Assembly: GCF_009017415.1 (NCBI RefSeq)
Contig: NC_092409.1
Location: 1,116,001 to 1,180,000 of the forward strand
Length of the DNA stretch: 64,000 nt
Source: Aspergillus flavus
Lineage: Eukaryota > Ascomycota > Eurotiomycetes > Eurotiales > Aspergillaceae
Direction of reading: 5' to 3'
Made by a program: the position numbers and the translations under genes
Part shown: positions 35,068 to 46,636 of the stretch, piece after piece
How the letters are laid out: each line of letters starts with the position of its first letter
How positions within the stretch are numbered: position 1 is the first letter of the stretch
Notes under the pieces: generated by a model
The model's database searches: none
What the model was told of the DNA's origin: nothing
The model's input: the letters and a program-made list of their open reading frames with translations, nothing else

Positions 35068-36043
35068 AGTTGATGCTTATACTAGTTGAGTTATGGCTAT
35101 ATGAGAGAAAGACTTGAGAGCCTCCAACCTACCAATCAAGACTTCCGCTCTACGCGTCGCCATAACATGCTTTCCTAGCACCTTTATGGGGATCATATAT
35201 TGAGTACATGATATTATTGTAACCTTGGCTATCCCTCCAAGCATGTTTTCTTTCTTTATAACTCCTATCCTACTTTAATCATGAATACGGTATACCCGTT
35301 CACCTTCTTTATTTTGTCGCGCAACGGGCAGTGAGCTAGGGTAAGTATGAAATAGATAGGGTGAGTCTGCTGTATTGTCAACTCTATGGTGGCAGTATGC
35401 TAGAATTCTATTGAACTTGACCGGAGGAGCTGCAAAGTGTATATAGCATTCGAGGGTAATGGATTCTTCATAGCTGGAGTTACTAATGTATATTATATGT
35501 ATTACGTGAAATGCTGCTAGACCTATGAGATTGCAAGTAGCGGTATGCTATGAGAGGTTGAGAGTTGCCAACCTTCTGTAGGTCCGGGGGATAGCTACGG
35601 TCTTTATATACATGTTAGGCCAGGTAGTAACTTTAGCGGATCTACAAGGTTCTCCTACATCCAGTAGCTCCCTTTCATAGCAGTACGGCGTCGCCACGAT
35701 CACACCTAGATGGAACAATATATTTGACTTTCGTAGCCTATATAGTATAGAAAACTCGGATTAACTATGTAGATTGGAATGAATGAAGCTTGTGAAGAGC
35801 TACCAGGCCAATCGTCTATATGATCTGAATGCACCACCATAGGGGGTTAGGACGTCTAATTGATGTGATGATTAGGAGTGCGCTCCCTTGACAGGTTTCG
35901 CAGCCGCCTCTGGGCCGAAAACTTCGAACCCCTCCCCCCCTCGACCTTTAAAAGAGCCACTCGGTCAGGTGTCAAATCAAAGAAAAACAAAAGGACAGAG
36001 GACAAAAGAATTTAAAAAGGATTCCTTTAGAAAGAAGGAGGAA
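35068..36043. other. Spacer between tRNA-Pro copies
   Basis: AT-rich sequence with no supported gene. The open frame at 35888-36103 runs into the tRNA gene on the other strand and is rejected. Confidence 0.4.
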
Positions 36044-36133
36044 GGCCCGAACCCGGGATCGAACCGGGGACCTCGCGCAGTTAATGCTTTGGGTGAACCC
36101 TAAGCGCGAATCATACCACTAGACCATCCGGGC
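36044..36133 (-). tRNA. tRNA-Pro(AGG), 18-base intron type
   Basis: Exons identical to the other six; the intron TTCACCCAAAGCATTAAC differs by one base from the copies at 18102 and 33465. This is the rightmost member of the family in the window. Confidence 0.95.
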
Positions 36134-36647
36134 AGTTGATGTGTGTGCCGTAAGAATTACGGCTAAATGAGGGGAAATCTAAAAGCTTAAGGCGTACCGC
36201 CGAAAATAGTTTATTACGCGAATTTACGCCGAAGGAGCGCTTACACCATATCAGTGTTTTAGGGAGATCTATTTTTATCTAGTTGGTTCTTTGATATTAG
36301 TAGATCAATTAGATCCAACTTAATAAGATTCTGCTCCAGGAGTGACCGCCCATTATCTAATATGCCCAGGCCTTTGAGCTAATCCTTTTCTGAGTTATAG
36401 ATTGTTTTACACTATACTCCGTACTATATATATCACTCTCGGGCTGCTGAGGAGTAACCACTCTTTATACTATATCCAATTTATACTTTTACGTGGGTCG
36501 AACTCTTTGGCGGGGATCAAGATAATATGATTATCTATATGAAAAGTGACGGGGTTTTAGGATATCCCAAGGAAAGGTTTTAGTCAATGCGCGTACAATA
36601 GTAAACTGTCTTGGCCTCATAATGTCTGTAATGTCTCCTCCCCCTAT
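36134..36647. other. AT-rich intergenic sequence
   Basis: No coding, RNA or clear repeat structure supported. Confidence 0.4.
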
Positions 36648-37704
36648 TCAACGAACAGATAAGTTGACCTTAGAGAGATCTCTGATCGTATTTGAAGTCA
36701 CATAGGACGATATTTCCATGGCATCCCTTGTGTACGTAACGCAAAAAGCCAACCGTGACCCAATATCAGTCGCAAGCGCTTCTTGAGCCCATACGTGTGG
36801 ATGTCGCTGGCCGGGTGGCTTAATCTCGGCTTTAACAAAGGCTTCCTGTAGAGGTTCCTTGATGCGAAGGAAGAGTTCAATGCTTGGATGTATAGTCATG
36901 ACAAAATATTCCTGCATTTTTGTCCGACTCCCGTTGTATTTACGACCTTGTAAGAGTTGTGCTCGAGTTTTATCTCCAATAGTGAAGCTTCGATCACCAG
37001 CACCTGCATGGGGCTTCTTCAGAGCGGCTAGGGTCTTGATGGCAAGTGTCAAGGTTCTGATATTCCAGAAGTTTCCAAGTCTTGCCCTTCGAGAAGATCA
37101 GCTCCCCCAATATTATCTTCCAATTCTTCCTCTCTGGATTCGATATCTTGAACTAAATCATCACTAGGATGGCTGGAATCGACCGGGAGCTTCTCATTCA
37201 ATTGGCTACAAAGATCCCGAACTGCTGCAAGTTGTGCTTTATCAATCTTAAACTCTGGAGCATAACGATTCTCTGGTCCACTGTATTCTGGGGAGGCTTT
37301 ACGTGTCGTGGAGGTAGCATAGATGAACGAAAACCGGTAGACAGGGAAGAAGCTGTGCGGGAAGGTCCTGCTTGCGTTTTCGCCAACGAGGAGAGGGAGC
37401 TGTATTCATTTGTTCTGTAGCCTTGTTGACCATGCTTTTACGTTCGAGCTTGGGGCACTTGGCTTCGGTGTCCTGTTCTGCGACAGTAGCTGGACTCGAT
37501 GTTCGGGCAGGTATCACTTATGTGGCCATGCTCGTGGCAGCGGAAACACTCAAAATGCGGGCAGGTTTCCCGTGTGTGACCCTCTTGCATCAGCCCACAG
37601 TTAGTGCAAGCTCTGGGCTCCGTCAAAAAGACCCATTTTACATGCAGGGGTGGTTGGAATGGAACTCGTGACACGGGTGCAGTCTTAAATCCACCACCAC
37701 CCAA
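36648..37704 (-). pseudogene. Decayed CCHC zinc-knuckle sequence, possible retroelement relic
   Basis: On the minus strand, successive frames shift through one apparent protein. It begins with two zinc-knuckle-like motifs (CTNCGLMQEGHTRETC and CFRCHEHGHISDTC) and a third, damaged one (YCRRTGH). A Lys/Ser-rich linker follows in another frame, then a helical stretch (EFKIDKAQLAAVRDLCSQLNE with an acidic tail) and a 134-codon frame ending at 36648. No ATG begins the first block, and frame changes near 37460, 37390 and 37290 are not all explained by introns, though one GT...CAG pair (near 37450 to 37290) is conceivable. Retrotransposon gag/ORF1 proteins and some nuclear RNA-binding proteins have such knuckles; no reverse transcriptase is seen. 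Identity is uncertain. Confidence 0.45.
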
Positions 37705-38890
37705 AAATAGGATACGAATAAGTAGTAGTCCTAAACACCACCAGGGGGGAAAAAAGAAAAGAAAACTTACTAGCGGAGAAAAAAACCCACAAGTGAAACC
37801 CCATCTATGACCTCATCCTCGCTGATCATATTGCAATAGTGTTCGACTATTCCCCTTACACTACCCAATCAGGGCTTCTTCCTCCCTACACTCACAGGAC
37901 TAGTGAATGAGTACCAGAACTGCAAGTGATAGTGTCTAATTGAACAATGACGATCTCTGGCGGTATCTCAGCCTTATCCTTGGCAGTCTTCGTATCTTCC
38001 CATTATTCTTCGATGGAGTGAAACCACTACTATTCACTATTCAGGGTTCTCATCGTTCTGTCACTTTCACATGGAATAAGCCCCAGTAGAATATGAGGTA
38101 TGCCCTCAATGATGCTGTGTATGTCATAGTACAAGGTCGTACTCAGAAGGCTATGTAAACCAAGAAAAGCATGGCGGAGATTTTTAGACATGTCCAGAAT
38201 GGACAGCCCAATACGTGACAACCAGTTCATTCCAAATACCCTACTAGATTCCCCAGAACACAGAATGCATATACTAGATCGGATCAGGGCATTAAACTTC
38301 ATAATTCATTTATCTAGACATCTCCGCCCAATGCAACAACTCCATCGAAGTACCTCCCTGCGCCATGCTGCCTGCAAAACGCCGCTACATCCACCTCCCA
38401 AGGACACATCCCCTGGGCGCCTGGTACTAGATATGTATCTCCCATAGACCGGATCAAGATGCGTTTGGTAAGGCCGTGCTAACCGTAACCGAAGGGACGC
38501 CAAGCCGGCCATCAATAGAAAAGAAAACGATAACTGTCGGATATTCGCAGGGTGAAGAAAGACAACGACACAGATGGTATAAGCCAAAGACCCCGAAGGA
38601 AAAAAGAAAAACAAAGGGGTTACGAGATCTCAATCAAGAGCAATATCCTGCCCCATCTACCCGGATGGTGGAGAACGGAAACACCAGATTGGGATGGTAG
38701 TCAGAAGTAAAAACAGAACTTCTTTCGTCACATCCACAAATATAAAAGTACCAACAGCTAGGTCGCGAATCACTTGCAGCAAGCAGAAAAAAAGCAAACC
38801 AAGTTTTGGCCTGTTCCAAAAAAGCCATGTACATGCCATATGAATATATGCAGAAAATTCACAACTCCAACATCATGCATCGCAAAATAA
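37705..38890. other. Intergenic: zinc-knuckle relic to schA 3' end
   Basis: No gene is supported. The last few hundred bases before 38891 should be the schA 3' UTR. Confidence 0.4.
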
Positions 38891-41800
38891 TCACATATCG
38901 AAATTGTCATCAACATTGAAGATTCCAGGCTCTCCGCCTTCGTGAGCCTTGGGAACACCAGTCATACGGTGATCGTCAAAACCCCCAGGGCGGTGCGGTC
39001 GTTGCCAAGTATCAGGGTCCTCGTCCATATGATCTGTGGGTTCATGCTTCAGATGATGGTCAATTGAGCTCTCGTTAACGAAAGTGAAGCCTTTGAAGTT
39101 AGCTTGCAAACCCGGGGACAGCGGGGTGGATGCTGGCATATAACTATTCGCTACTGCTGCTGCACGGTCGTTTAACGTGGCGTTGGCATTTGTGAACTCG
39201 GGATCGAAGTTCGAAGTATCCGTATCGGATTTAAGTTTCGGTTTGAACGGCGGGATGACCTGCTTCTTGGACAAAGCGTCCCAATCCACATCATGGAAAA
39301 ATGGGTGTTCCTTGAGTTCTTTGGCATCTGCCTTGGCACCCAGCCGGTGCTTCGGATTGCGGTTGAGCAAGCCTTTCACGAAGTTTCTGCCCTCGGTACT
39401 TAACGCGTCTCGTGGGAACCTAACCTTGCCGAAAGCGATATTCTTATACATTTGCTGGGTATCTTCGGCGTAAAAGGGACTCCAACCGCAACACATCTCG
39501 AAGACAAGTACACCCAGAGACCAGAAGTCAACCATCTTGGTGTATCCTTGCTCATCAAGTAGAACTTCCGGTGCTAGATACTCGGTTGTGCCGCAGAATG
39601 TGTTTGTGGTGTCATTCTGAGCGAGATTGGCTTTGGATAATCCAAAGTCACAGAGTGCGATGTGACCGTTAGCGTCGAGAAGGATGTTTTCCGGTTTCAG
39701 GTCGCGGTAAACGATGTCGTGCTCGTGGAGATGCTGAAGAGCTAAGATAAGCTCCGCGATGTAGAACTTGGCACGGGCCTCCTGGAACCGCCCTTCCTTT
39801 TGAAGATGCCAGAAGAGTTCGCCCCCTGACATGTAGTCTGTAACGAGGTAGAGATCGGTCGGGGTTTGAAAAGAGAATTTGAGACCGACAATGAATGGAG
39901 AGGCAGCCATAGCGGTCCGAACCAGAATATTCCGTTCTCCCAAGGTATGTGCAACTTCCTTCTTCTGAATGATCACCTTCTTCGACAAAACTTTCATGGC
40001 ATAAATTCGGCGTGTGTCTTTCTTCTTCACTTGATAGACCTGACCGAATGTGCCTTTGCCAATAAGCTTCAGAACCTGAAAATCATCCGGGCCCACCTGT
40101 TTCTTCTCGGTATGCTCAAAACGCATTTCCATGTAGATTTCACCAGATACTGCAGAGTCACCTGCGCCGCGAGCAGACAAGGGGAACCATCCTTCTAGCC
40201 GGCTGTTGTCTTCCTTGAGGTTAACGCACAGTCGCACGTGACCTAGAAATGCTTCTTGGTTCTTGCGGTCATATACTGAAACATCAATTTCAGATTGATC
40301 GCCGAAGACATCGCTGAAATTACATCATTAATGAGGTGGTCTAAAATGATGGGGAAGGAATATAGGGTGGTAAAAGCTTACAAGGTGGCTTCATGGTTCC
40401 AATGGGGATCGGTCACGGGTGCCCTCCCCCTAAGATCAGGGCCATCAAGGGAGCTGTTGTTGCTACTTTGCCGGCTCTTCATTGGGATGGCCATCGGCCG
40501 CCCAGCGTCGCGATCAGACTGCTCCTGCTCCTTCTGACGTCGCTCGATAGACTCTTCTTCTTCGTCCTGCGCGCTCTTCGAGATCCACTCATTCCATTCG
40601 AACACGCAAACAACATAAGGATCAAACCCTGGCTTAAGCCCGCGGCCTTCTGAAATTTTCACATACAAATTGCCCTTGATCGGAGCAACTGGCGGCCCTG
40701 AAGGTTGTGGAGTTTCGGCTGGAGATGGAAACGCTTCCTCAAGTTTTCCGGCAATTTCATCAGTTGATTTGTCCATCTCATCGGCCTGATGTGTTGGCTC
40801 TGTCGACTCAGGCGACGATGTAGCCGGCGGCTTATCGGTCTGTGACCCTTCATTGGACATGGCACGCGGGGTAAGCGGTGGGGTATTCTTTAAACGTGCA
40901 AGATCAGACACATTCCCAGTTAGCTTCGCAAGGTTCTCAGAAGACAAAGAAATGTGTGGCTTCTCGTGCTCGAGGAGGGGAACTTCCGATAAACACATCG
41001 GGTCAGAGGTATGAGGAAGAGAGGGGTTTGAGAAGTGGGTGGCAAGGACTGGGTCGTCAGAGACGCTGGAGACTGGATGAGAGGTATGACGGCGAGCTGC
41101 AGGCTCAGGAGAAACGCTTGCAGGTGGAGACAGAATGTTCTTCAGCGCATTAAAAATGGAACCCATCCCTTTCTCTGGGGCCGACGACCCTAGCTCAGCC
41201 GTCTCCGACTCTTTCTGAAGCAGGGAAGACGCAGAGCAATAAGGGGGGGTAGGTAAATTCGTGTGAGGTAAAGACTCTGGTGTTATCTCCTTTGCTTCGA
41301 CATTTGAAGACTTCATCCCCGATGCCTCGTCACGCTCCATCATGACAAAGGACCCCGAAGACGAGGAATGGTGACCAGTGCTTTGGTCATCCTGTGTCCC
41401 TGTGACGTACGCGCTCGACTGAACCAGGTGCGCGGAGGCAGCAGTCTCAGAAGGAAAGAACTGTGATTTGGGAGGGTAAAGCGGACCATGGGAAGCACCA
41501 ACCTGGAAGAAATTGTGCATTATGGAAGGCTGGCGCTTATCCGAGAACTCGGGCTGTGGAGTAGCCATCCCGGACGGACTCGGACTGTTTGAGCCGATCT
41601 GATCTTGATTGTCGTCGTCCTGTAGACCATTGCTGACAGAGCGGTTAGCCATGGATGAAAGCCGCCAGTGTGCATTGATTCGCTTGAGGAAGCACAAAAA
41701 TAATGACATGGTGGTGATGATATGCCATGGGGAGGTTCAATCAAGAAAGGAAACATGATTGTAATCCAACATGGAGTTGAGTCACAGCAGCGGGCCAGTT

Positions 41801-42172
41801 GTGAAAGAAGGCTAAAGCTGCATCAAGCTGCAGGTCTCTTCCAGAAGGCAACGATAAGGCTGGCATGAATGCGCAAATGTCTTCCACCCAACGCGACACA
41901 ATACATGGACAGCAAAGCACAAAAATGCCTCACGCTGCAATGGTGCCAGTGATGGGGGCTTTCAGGTAGACAACGCTTTTCTTTTTTCTTTCTGCCACCT
42001 GACCCAAGACAAACAAGACAAAGAGACCACGAGGTTCTTTATTTCAACGATGTTGCAAAAAGATACATTCTAGACCAGCGGTGGGACTGAGCGAGACTCG
42101 AATTACTCACTTCTGGGTTTTCAGCAAGCCAGCATCTCCACGCAACTCGGATCCGTTTTGAGTGGTAGCCAT
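38891..42172 (-). CDS. schA: AGC protein kinase SchA (Sch9 orthologue) with C2 domain
   Basis: Three exons, 42172-42111, 41632-40382 and 40313-38891, give 911 residues. A Ser/Pro-rich N-terminus is followed by a C2 domain (about 365-475; NLYVKISEGRGLKPGFDPYVV ... FDVFGDQSEIDVSVYDRKN). The kinase domain has GKGTFGQV near 525, YRDLKPEN near 643, DFGLSK and activation loop TFCGTTEYLAPE. The AGC tail has a turn motif (ASTPLSPG) and hydrophobic motif FKGFTF, the site TORC1 phosphorylates in Sch9. The C2-kinase order and this tail identify Sch9 rather than Akt or PKC. The gene links nutrient signalling to growth, stress and conidiation. The 478-base first intron ends GCTAACCGCTCTGTCAG, a near-ideal branch site and acceptor. 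A shorter model from Met at 41652 without exon 1 is possible. Confidence 0.92.
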
Positions 42173-45100
42173 GGTTTATGTTCCATTCGACACCGAAGAA
42201 ATCCTCCGCTTTGCAAACGTCGATGATAAGAAGGTAGCGCGATAGGTCACGTCGAGATCGTAAAAAGCAGGTGGTGCGGGTGACCGGTCAAAGTGCGGAA
42301 GTTGAGGAAAGAAGAGTTTAAAAAAAGAAAAAAAAAGAACTGTTCACACCGGCGGACAAATGTCGAACTAAGGAAGTTTGCGGATAGATGGATCCGACCG
42401 GGATCGGATCGTACCAAGCGCAGGTGGAGGGATGGAGGGGTTGAGGCGGGATAACCGTCGACTATGGTTGTGGGTTAGAAAAGATTTGACCGGTTCATCA
42501 GAGGGCGTGTATGAAGAGGGGGGAAGAAAATGATACAGAGAAAAAGAAGTGATTCACAGGGGCAAAAGGAAGAAAACGGAAGCGATGAGTGGCAGTATTA
42601 CTCAGAAACCAAGGATCGGAGGCAACGTGAAGGAAAAAAGCCAATGCAGTGACAGTACAGTGTCTGTACCTTTAGGTTAAGGGTAAATGGGAGGGATCTC
42701 ACACTTGCAATGTGTGGATGAGCGAACCTTGGGTTTAGTGTCAAACTCTGGGCCCATTTAAATTGGGCGAACGGCGGCGGACTGCGGGATTTCCCCAGAA
42801 AGAACAACACGAAAGAGGCCGATAAAAGTGATAATAATAGTCAAGATAAATTATAAAAATAAATCAAACGAATCAATGGCAATTGGAAGAGTGAATGGGT
42901 GACAGCCCTATTGACTTGTCCCCATAGAAATATATCCAAAAACAAAAGAGTGGCGTTTTAAGGCCGAAAGCTGAGCATCCAAGGCATAAGCTGCCGCTGA
43001 TGCCGCTGACTAGATGGCGGACAGTGAAGAACGCGGTACTTAGCACTTAGTTAGGCAGCCTACCAGCACTAAGGTACCTGCTAAGCAACCAACGAGGGCC
43101 TCACTAATCAGAAGAAGTAATCAGAATCTTGTCGTGAGGGGGAGGGAAAACCACAAGCGGATTTGACGGGAATCAGATATAGTATAAATAATGGAAATGA
43201 GTTGAATAAGGGAAATTAAAATAAGATCACTAAATAGATAAATCAAACCTTCTCCTTTTTCTTCTTTTCTTTTCTTTTTATTTTTCTCTTGGATATTCTT
43301 TCGAGTAATACTAGATATTTCTTTTTTCTTTCTTTCTTTCGCCTTTTTTTTTTTTTTTAAAAAAAAAATAATAAATAAAATAAAATAAAATGATAATAAA
43401 AAAAAGGTGAAGCTCACCGTTGATTCTGGATGGTGACCGTGAAACGCTTCGGTCTACTATTGGTTCAATACCCACATACCTGTCTGGTCCCTTGGACCTT
43501 AGGTAAGGTCAAAAATGGGAGGGAAAATAATAATTTCGAATCAAAAAGAAAAAAAAAAAAAAGAATTATTGCGAAAGGGGAAAAAGAGAGGCCTTACTCA
43601 GAGTACACCGAGTGGAGATGGAAGGTGGTGCTGGACAAATAGAGAAGGATGTTATGGAACCACGGCGTGGGTTAAATTCATCTCGGAACCACATTTGATT
43701 CTTGAGGACGGAGATGGTAATGCCCTCAGGTCCGGTGGTAATCTATGACTCTTAAATGGCAACAAATGCATTCCTGGTTCGCAAGAAAGGAGCTGAATAT
43801 AAAAACCGAAGGGGTTTAAGGTATGATGATGGTGAAGGGGGAATGATGACAGCAATAGAAGGTCGGATGATGAGCAGACTAGGGGGGGGCAGCAGTAACC
43901 GCATGTCGGGTGCTGCCATCTTTTGCCTCTTCACCTTCGACCATGATTCGTGATCCGCCGTTCGCTTTGGCAAAACCGGGAAAATCTTCGACAGCCTGAG
44001 GTTTGAAAGTCTGCACCGCGCGAACTATACCCAATGGGGCAGTTGGCCAGTCGGTCCACGGTGACAACATTCGAATGTCTGGTTCGCATTTTAATGCCCT
44101 TGGAAGGTTGTCCCTTTTTCTTTTTCTTTTCTTACCCCATCTTTTCTTTCGTCTATTTCGCTATTCGTTTTTATTAATTGGAATCGCTAGAAAATTAAAT
44201 TAGAATTTCTGTTGTACCAACAGGTACAGCCCAAATTTTCAATATTCTAGAAAAAGGGAAAAGAAAAACCTTGCTTCATGACTCTATCTCCTTTCGTAGT
44301 ATGTATTGCATCCCCATAGTACATGGACGATGGGTACTTTCAATGGACGAGATAAGCTGATCGTTTCAGATATTTGCGTCTTATCTCCAAGACGGAGTAC
44401 TCTGCTCCTCCTCACGCTAACCCTCAATATCCCTCATAGATGCATGAATCGTTCCCAAAGATGTGAACTTGATCTCCGCCACCTCCTCTTTGACCCCCCA
44501 TTCCTAACTGTCGGCCTACCCAGTGGAAAGGTGGGGTTATACTCCGGCCCTCCAACTGAAAATGTCACTTGTCGCCATCTCGATGGTCGATCATTGATGG
44601 TTTATCGCGGTTAATGAATTGACTATCGATCACTTAAAATGACTCGGTGTTTAGGAATAACCATCCATCTAGAGTGGCAAACAATCTCTCGTTTCAAAGG
44701 TCAATGCATCTCTGGGTCAACGATGGCCGTGGAGTCCACTTTACCGAACTTCCTCATTGCCTGCCTTATTCCGTACTGTGCAGTTACTGTGCATCTTGCC
44801 TTGAGTTTCCCCCTTACTGCTTATTTCCAGATTCTATCTTGCTTGACTCATCTCTCGACTCGCTTTCTAGAAGGGCCCGGCAACTGGGCGGCATGGGCTG
44901 AAACAATGTGCGGCCTTGTTGGCAGCAGTGCTGCTGTACAGCGAATCGCTTACGCATACAGCCGCATCTCCATGTTGTACTGGAAGGAAACAAACATATT
45001 GTTACTTGAATGATTCACCAGCTCCTTGTTTTCTTTCTGTCAGGAGGTATGGTTAAAGTAATGTAGCTGGGTAAGATTAGCCCTAACAGCCATAGGGCAT

Positions 45101-46636
45101 ACACCGCCCTTCGTATTATAGTAATCCTTGGAAGCCCAACGGGCTGGCCGAAACGCCCTTCTGTTTATTTACCTAATTTTTGTTTTGGTTGCTCCCCCAT
45201 CAGGTTATAGCTGCTGCTCAGCATTACCGTAAACTTCTTCAAAGTTACACCAGGCCACTGTGGATGTACGCTTCAAGCGCGAGAGTTGAAGTTCCGGTTA
45301 GACGGTAAGATCAGCCGGCCACCATTCTCCTGCCACATTGAGGGTGGCTTAAGCACAAAGGCGCACCTCCAAAAACTTGTCTTCAACTCGTCGGAGATAT
45401 TTTCGTAGCGGGCAGTGATGATCTAATTTTATTTATTTATTATTTTTTTTTTTTAAAAAAAAATATTCCGATGCTAAACACCGACTACCTCAGATGTAAT
45501 TAATAAAATAATGCAACAATGTTGCTCCCCTCCCCTACCGTTAGGGTTACGGCTATCTACCAGGAATTGTTGGGAAAAGATCTCCACGAATTGTGCCTGG
45601 GTCAAGAAGAACCAGCTCCCCCTTCACCCGCAATGACCCGTCAATCAAATTTCATATTTTCCCGGTCGGCCAAGGGAGGATCGTGCATCTGAGGCTACTT
45701 GGACGCAGTCAGTAGGTCGGTCACCTGCAAGCTGTAGCGTGGTGTCAGCGATCTACAGCATGCAGCATTCTTTTTGTCACCAGAAGAGCTCCGAGGGCTT
45801 CCATAGGCCCACCACGTCGAGGTTCTCCAGCCTCTCAAAATGGAGGGTTGACGGGTGGGTGGAAACTCTACTCGGAAAGCAGCAGCTTTGGTCGGGTTAC
45901 CATTGCGCGATGCTGATTCCCCTCCATCGAGTTGCATTTGACGATGAGAAAATGCGGAGCACTCCTACCATCCGGGGCACACCGAAGGTGAGGAGGGGTT
46001 CCAGAATATCCTTTCGACCGTCAAGCCTGACATGTGAATCGCGAAGAAAAGCATGTCATCGACATTCGGTACGTCAGAGACAATGTCCGTGCATGGCTTA
46101 TCGTGATTGTGAATCATCCGGCATGTTGCCTGGAGGCTTGATGAGAATGTTCCGATCCAAACCAGAACGCACTGCTCCCTCCATAGACCTGTTTCGAATG
46201 GGGCGAATGACCTGACCGAGCCGAATTCTCCCTTCAGCACGTAGACCACTAAGACCTATTCTGGGTATTACCATCTAGGATGGCTGCAAGTCAAAAGATG
46301 ACGTTCCCGAAAGGGAGAGAGAGAGGGACAAAATGACATCATGCGGCAGGCACCTAAGCCACAATCCACCGATATCTAATTGTTGCCAAGAAAGACCACT
46401 CAGTTTAGGGCTCCCGTGGTCGAAGTGATTGGCCTAACCCACGTGGCGCCGCGACGGGAATCTTCTGTGCGCCTCAGGCAGCAACGTCCAAGCACGTGAC
46501 TATATTCGCCCGGGTGCGGAGAAACCGGGACGCCGCTCATCACTGGCGCGCTCCCGAAAGGCACACCCAAGGGCATCCTCATCCCGTACATTCTGTTTTT
46601 GGCTGTTGTTCCCCACTCAGAATAGCTGCTGTCGCG
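42173..46636. other. 4.5-kb region without a supported gene (schA promoter side)
   Basis: This must contain the schA promoter on the left and the RSC7-like promoter on the right. Two T-run/A-run junctions stand out, at about 43346-43375 and 45440-45468. The leading part is purine-rich on the plus strand, pyrimidine-rich in the schA sense. Open frames at 43879-44070 (minus, 63 codons from a true ATG, protein-like codon usage) and 44639-45013 (plus, 124 codons) have no recognisable domain and are not called. A non-coding transcript cannot be excluded. Confidence 0.45.

Noticed and set aside
35888..36103. 71-codon plus-strand frame
   Set aside because: It runs through the tRNA-Pro gene on the opposite strand and has no other support.
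43879..44070. 63-codon minus-strand frame with coding-like codon use
   Set aside because: Too short and without homology or context to call; kept as a note under the gene-free region.
44639..45013. 124-codon plus-strand frame with a hydrophobic middle
   Set aside because: No domain, no splice partners, and a second overlapping frame reads equally well, so chance is more likely.
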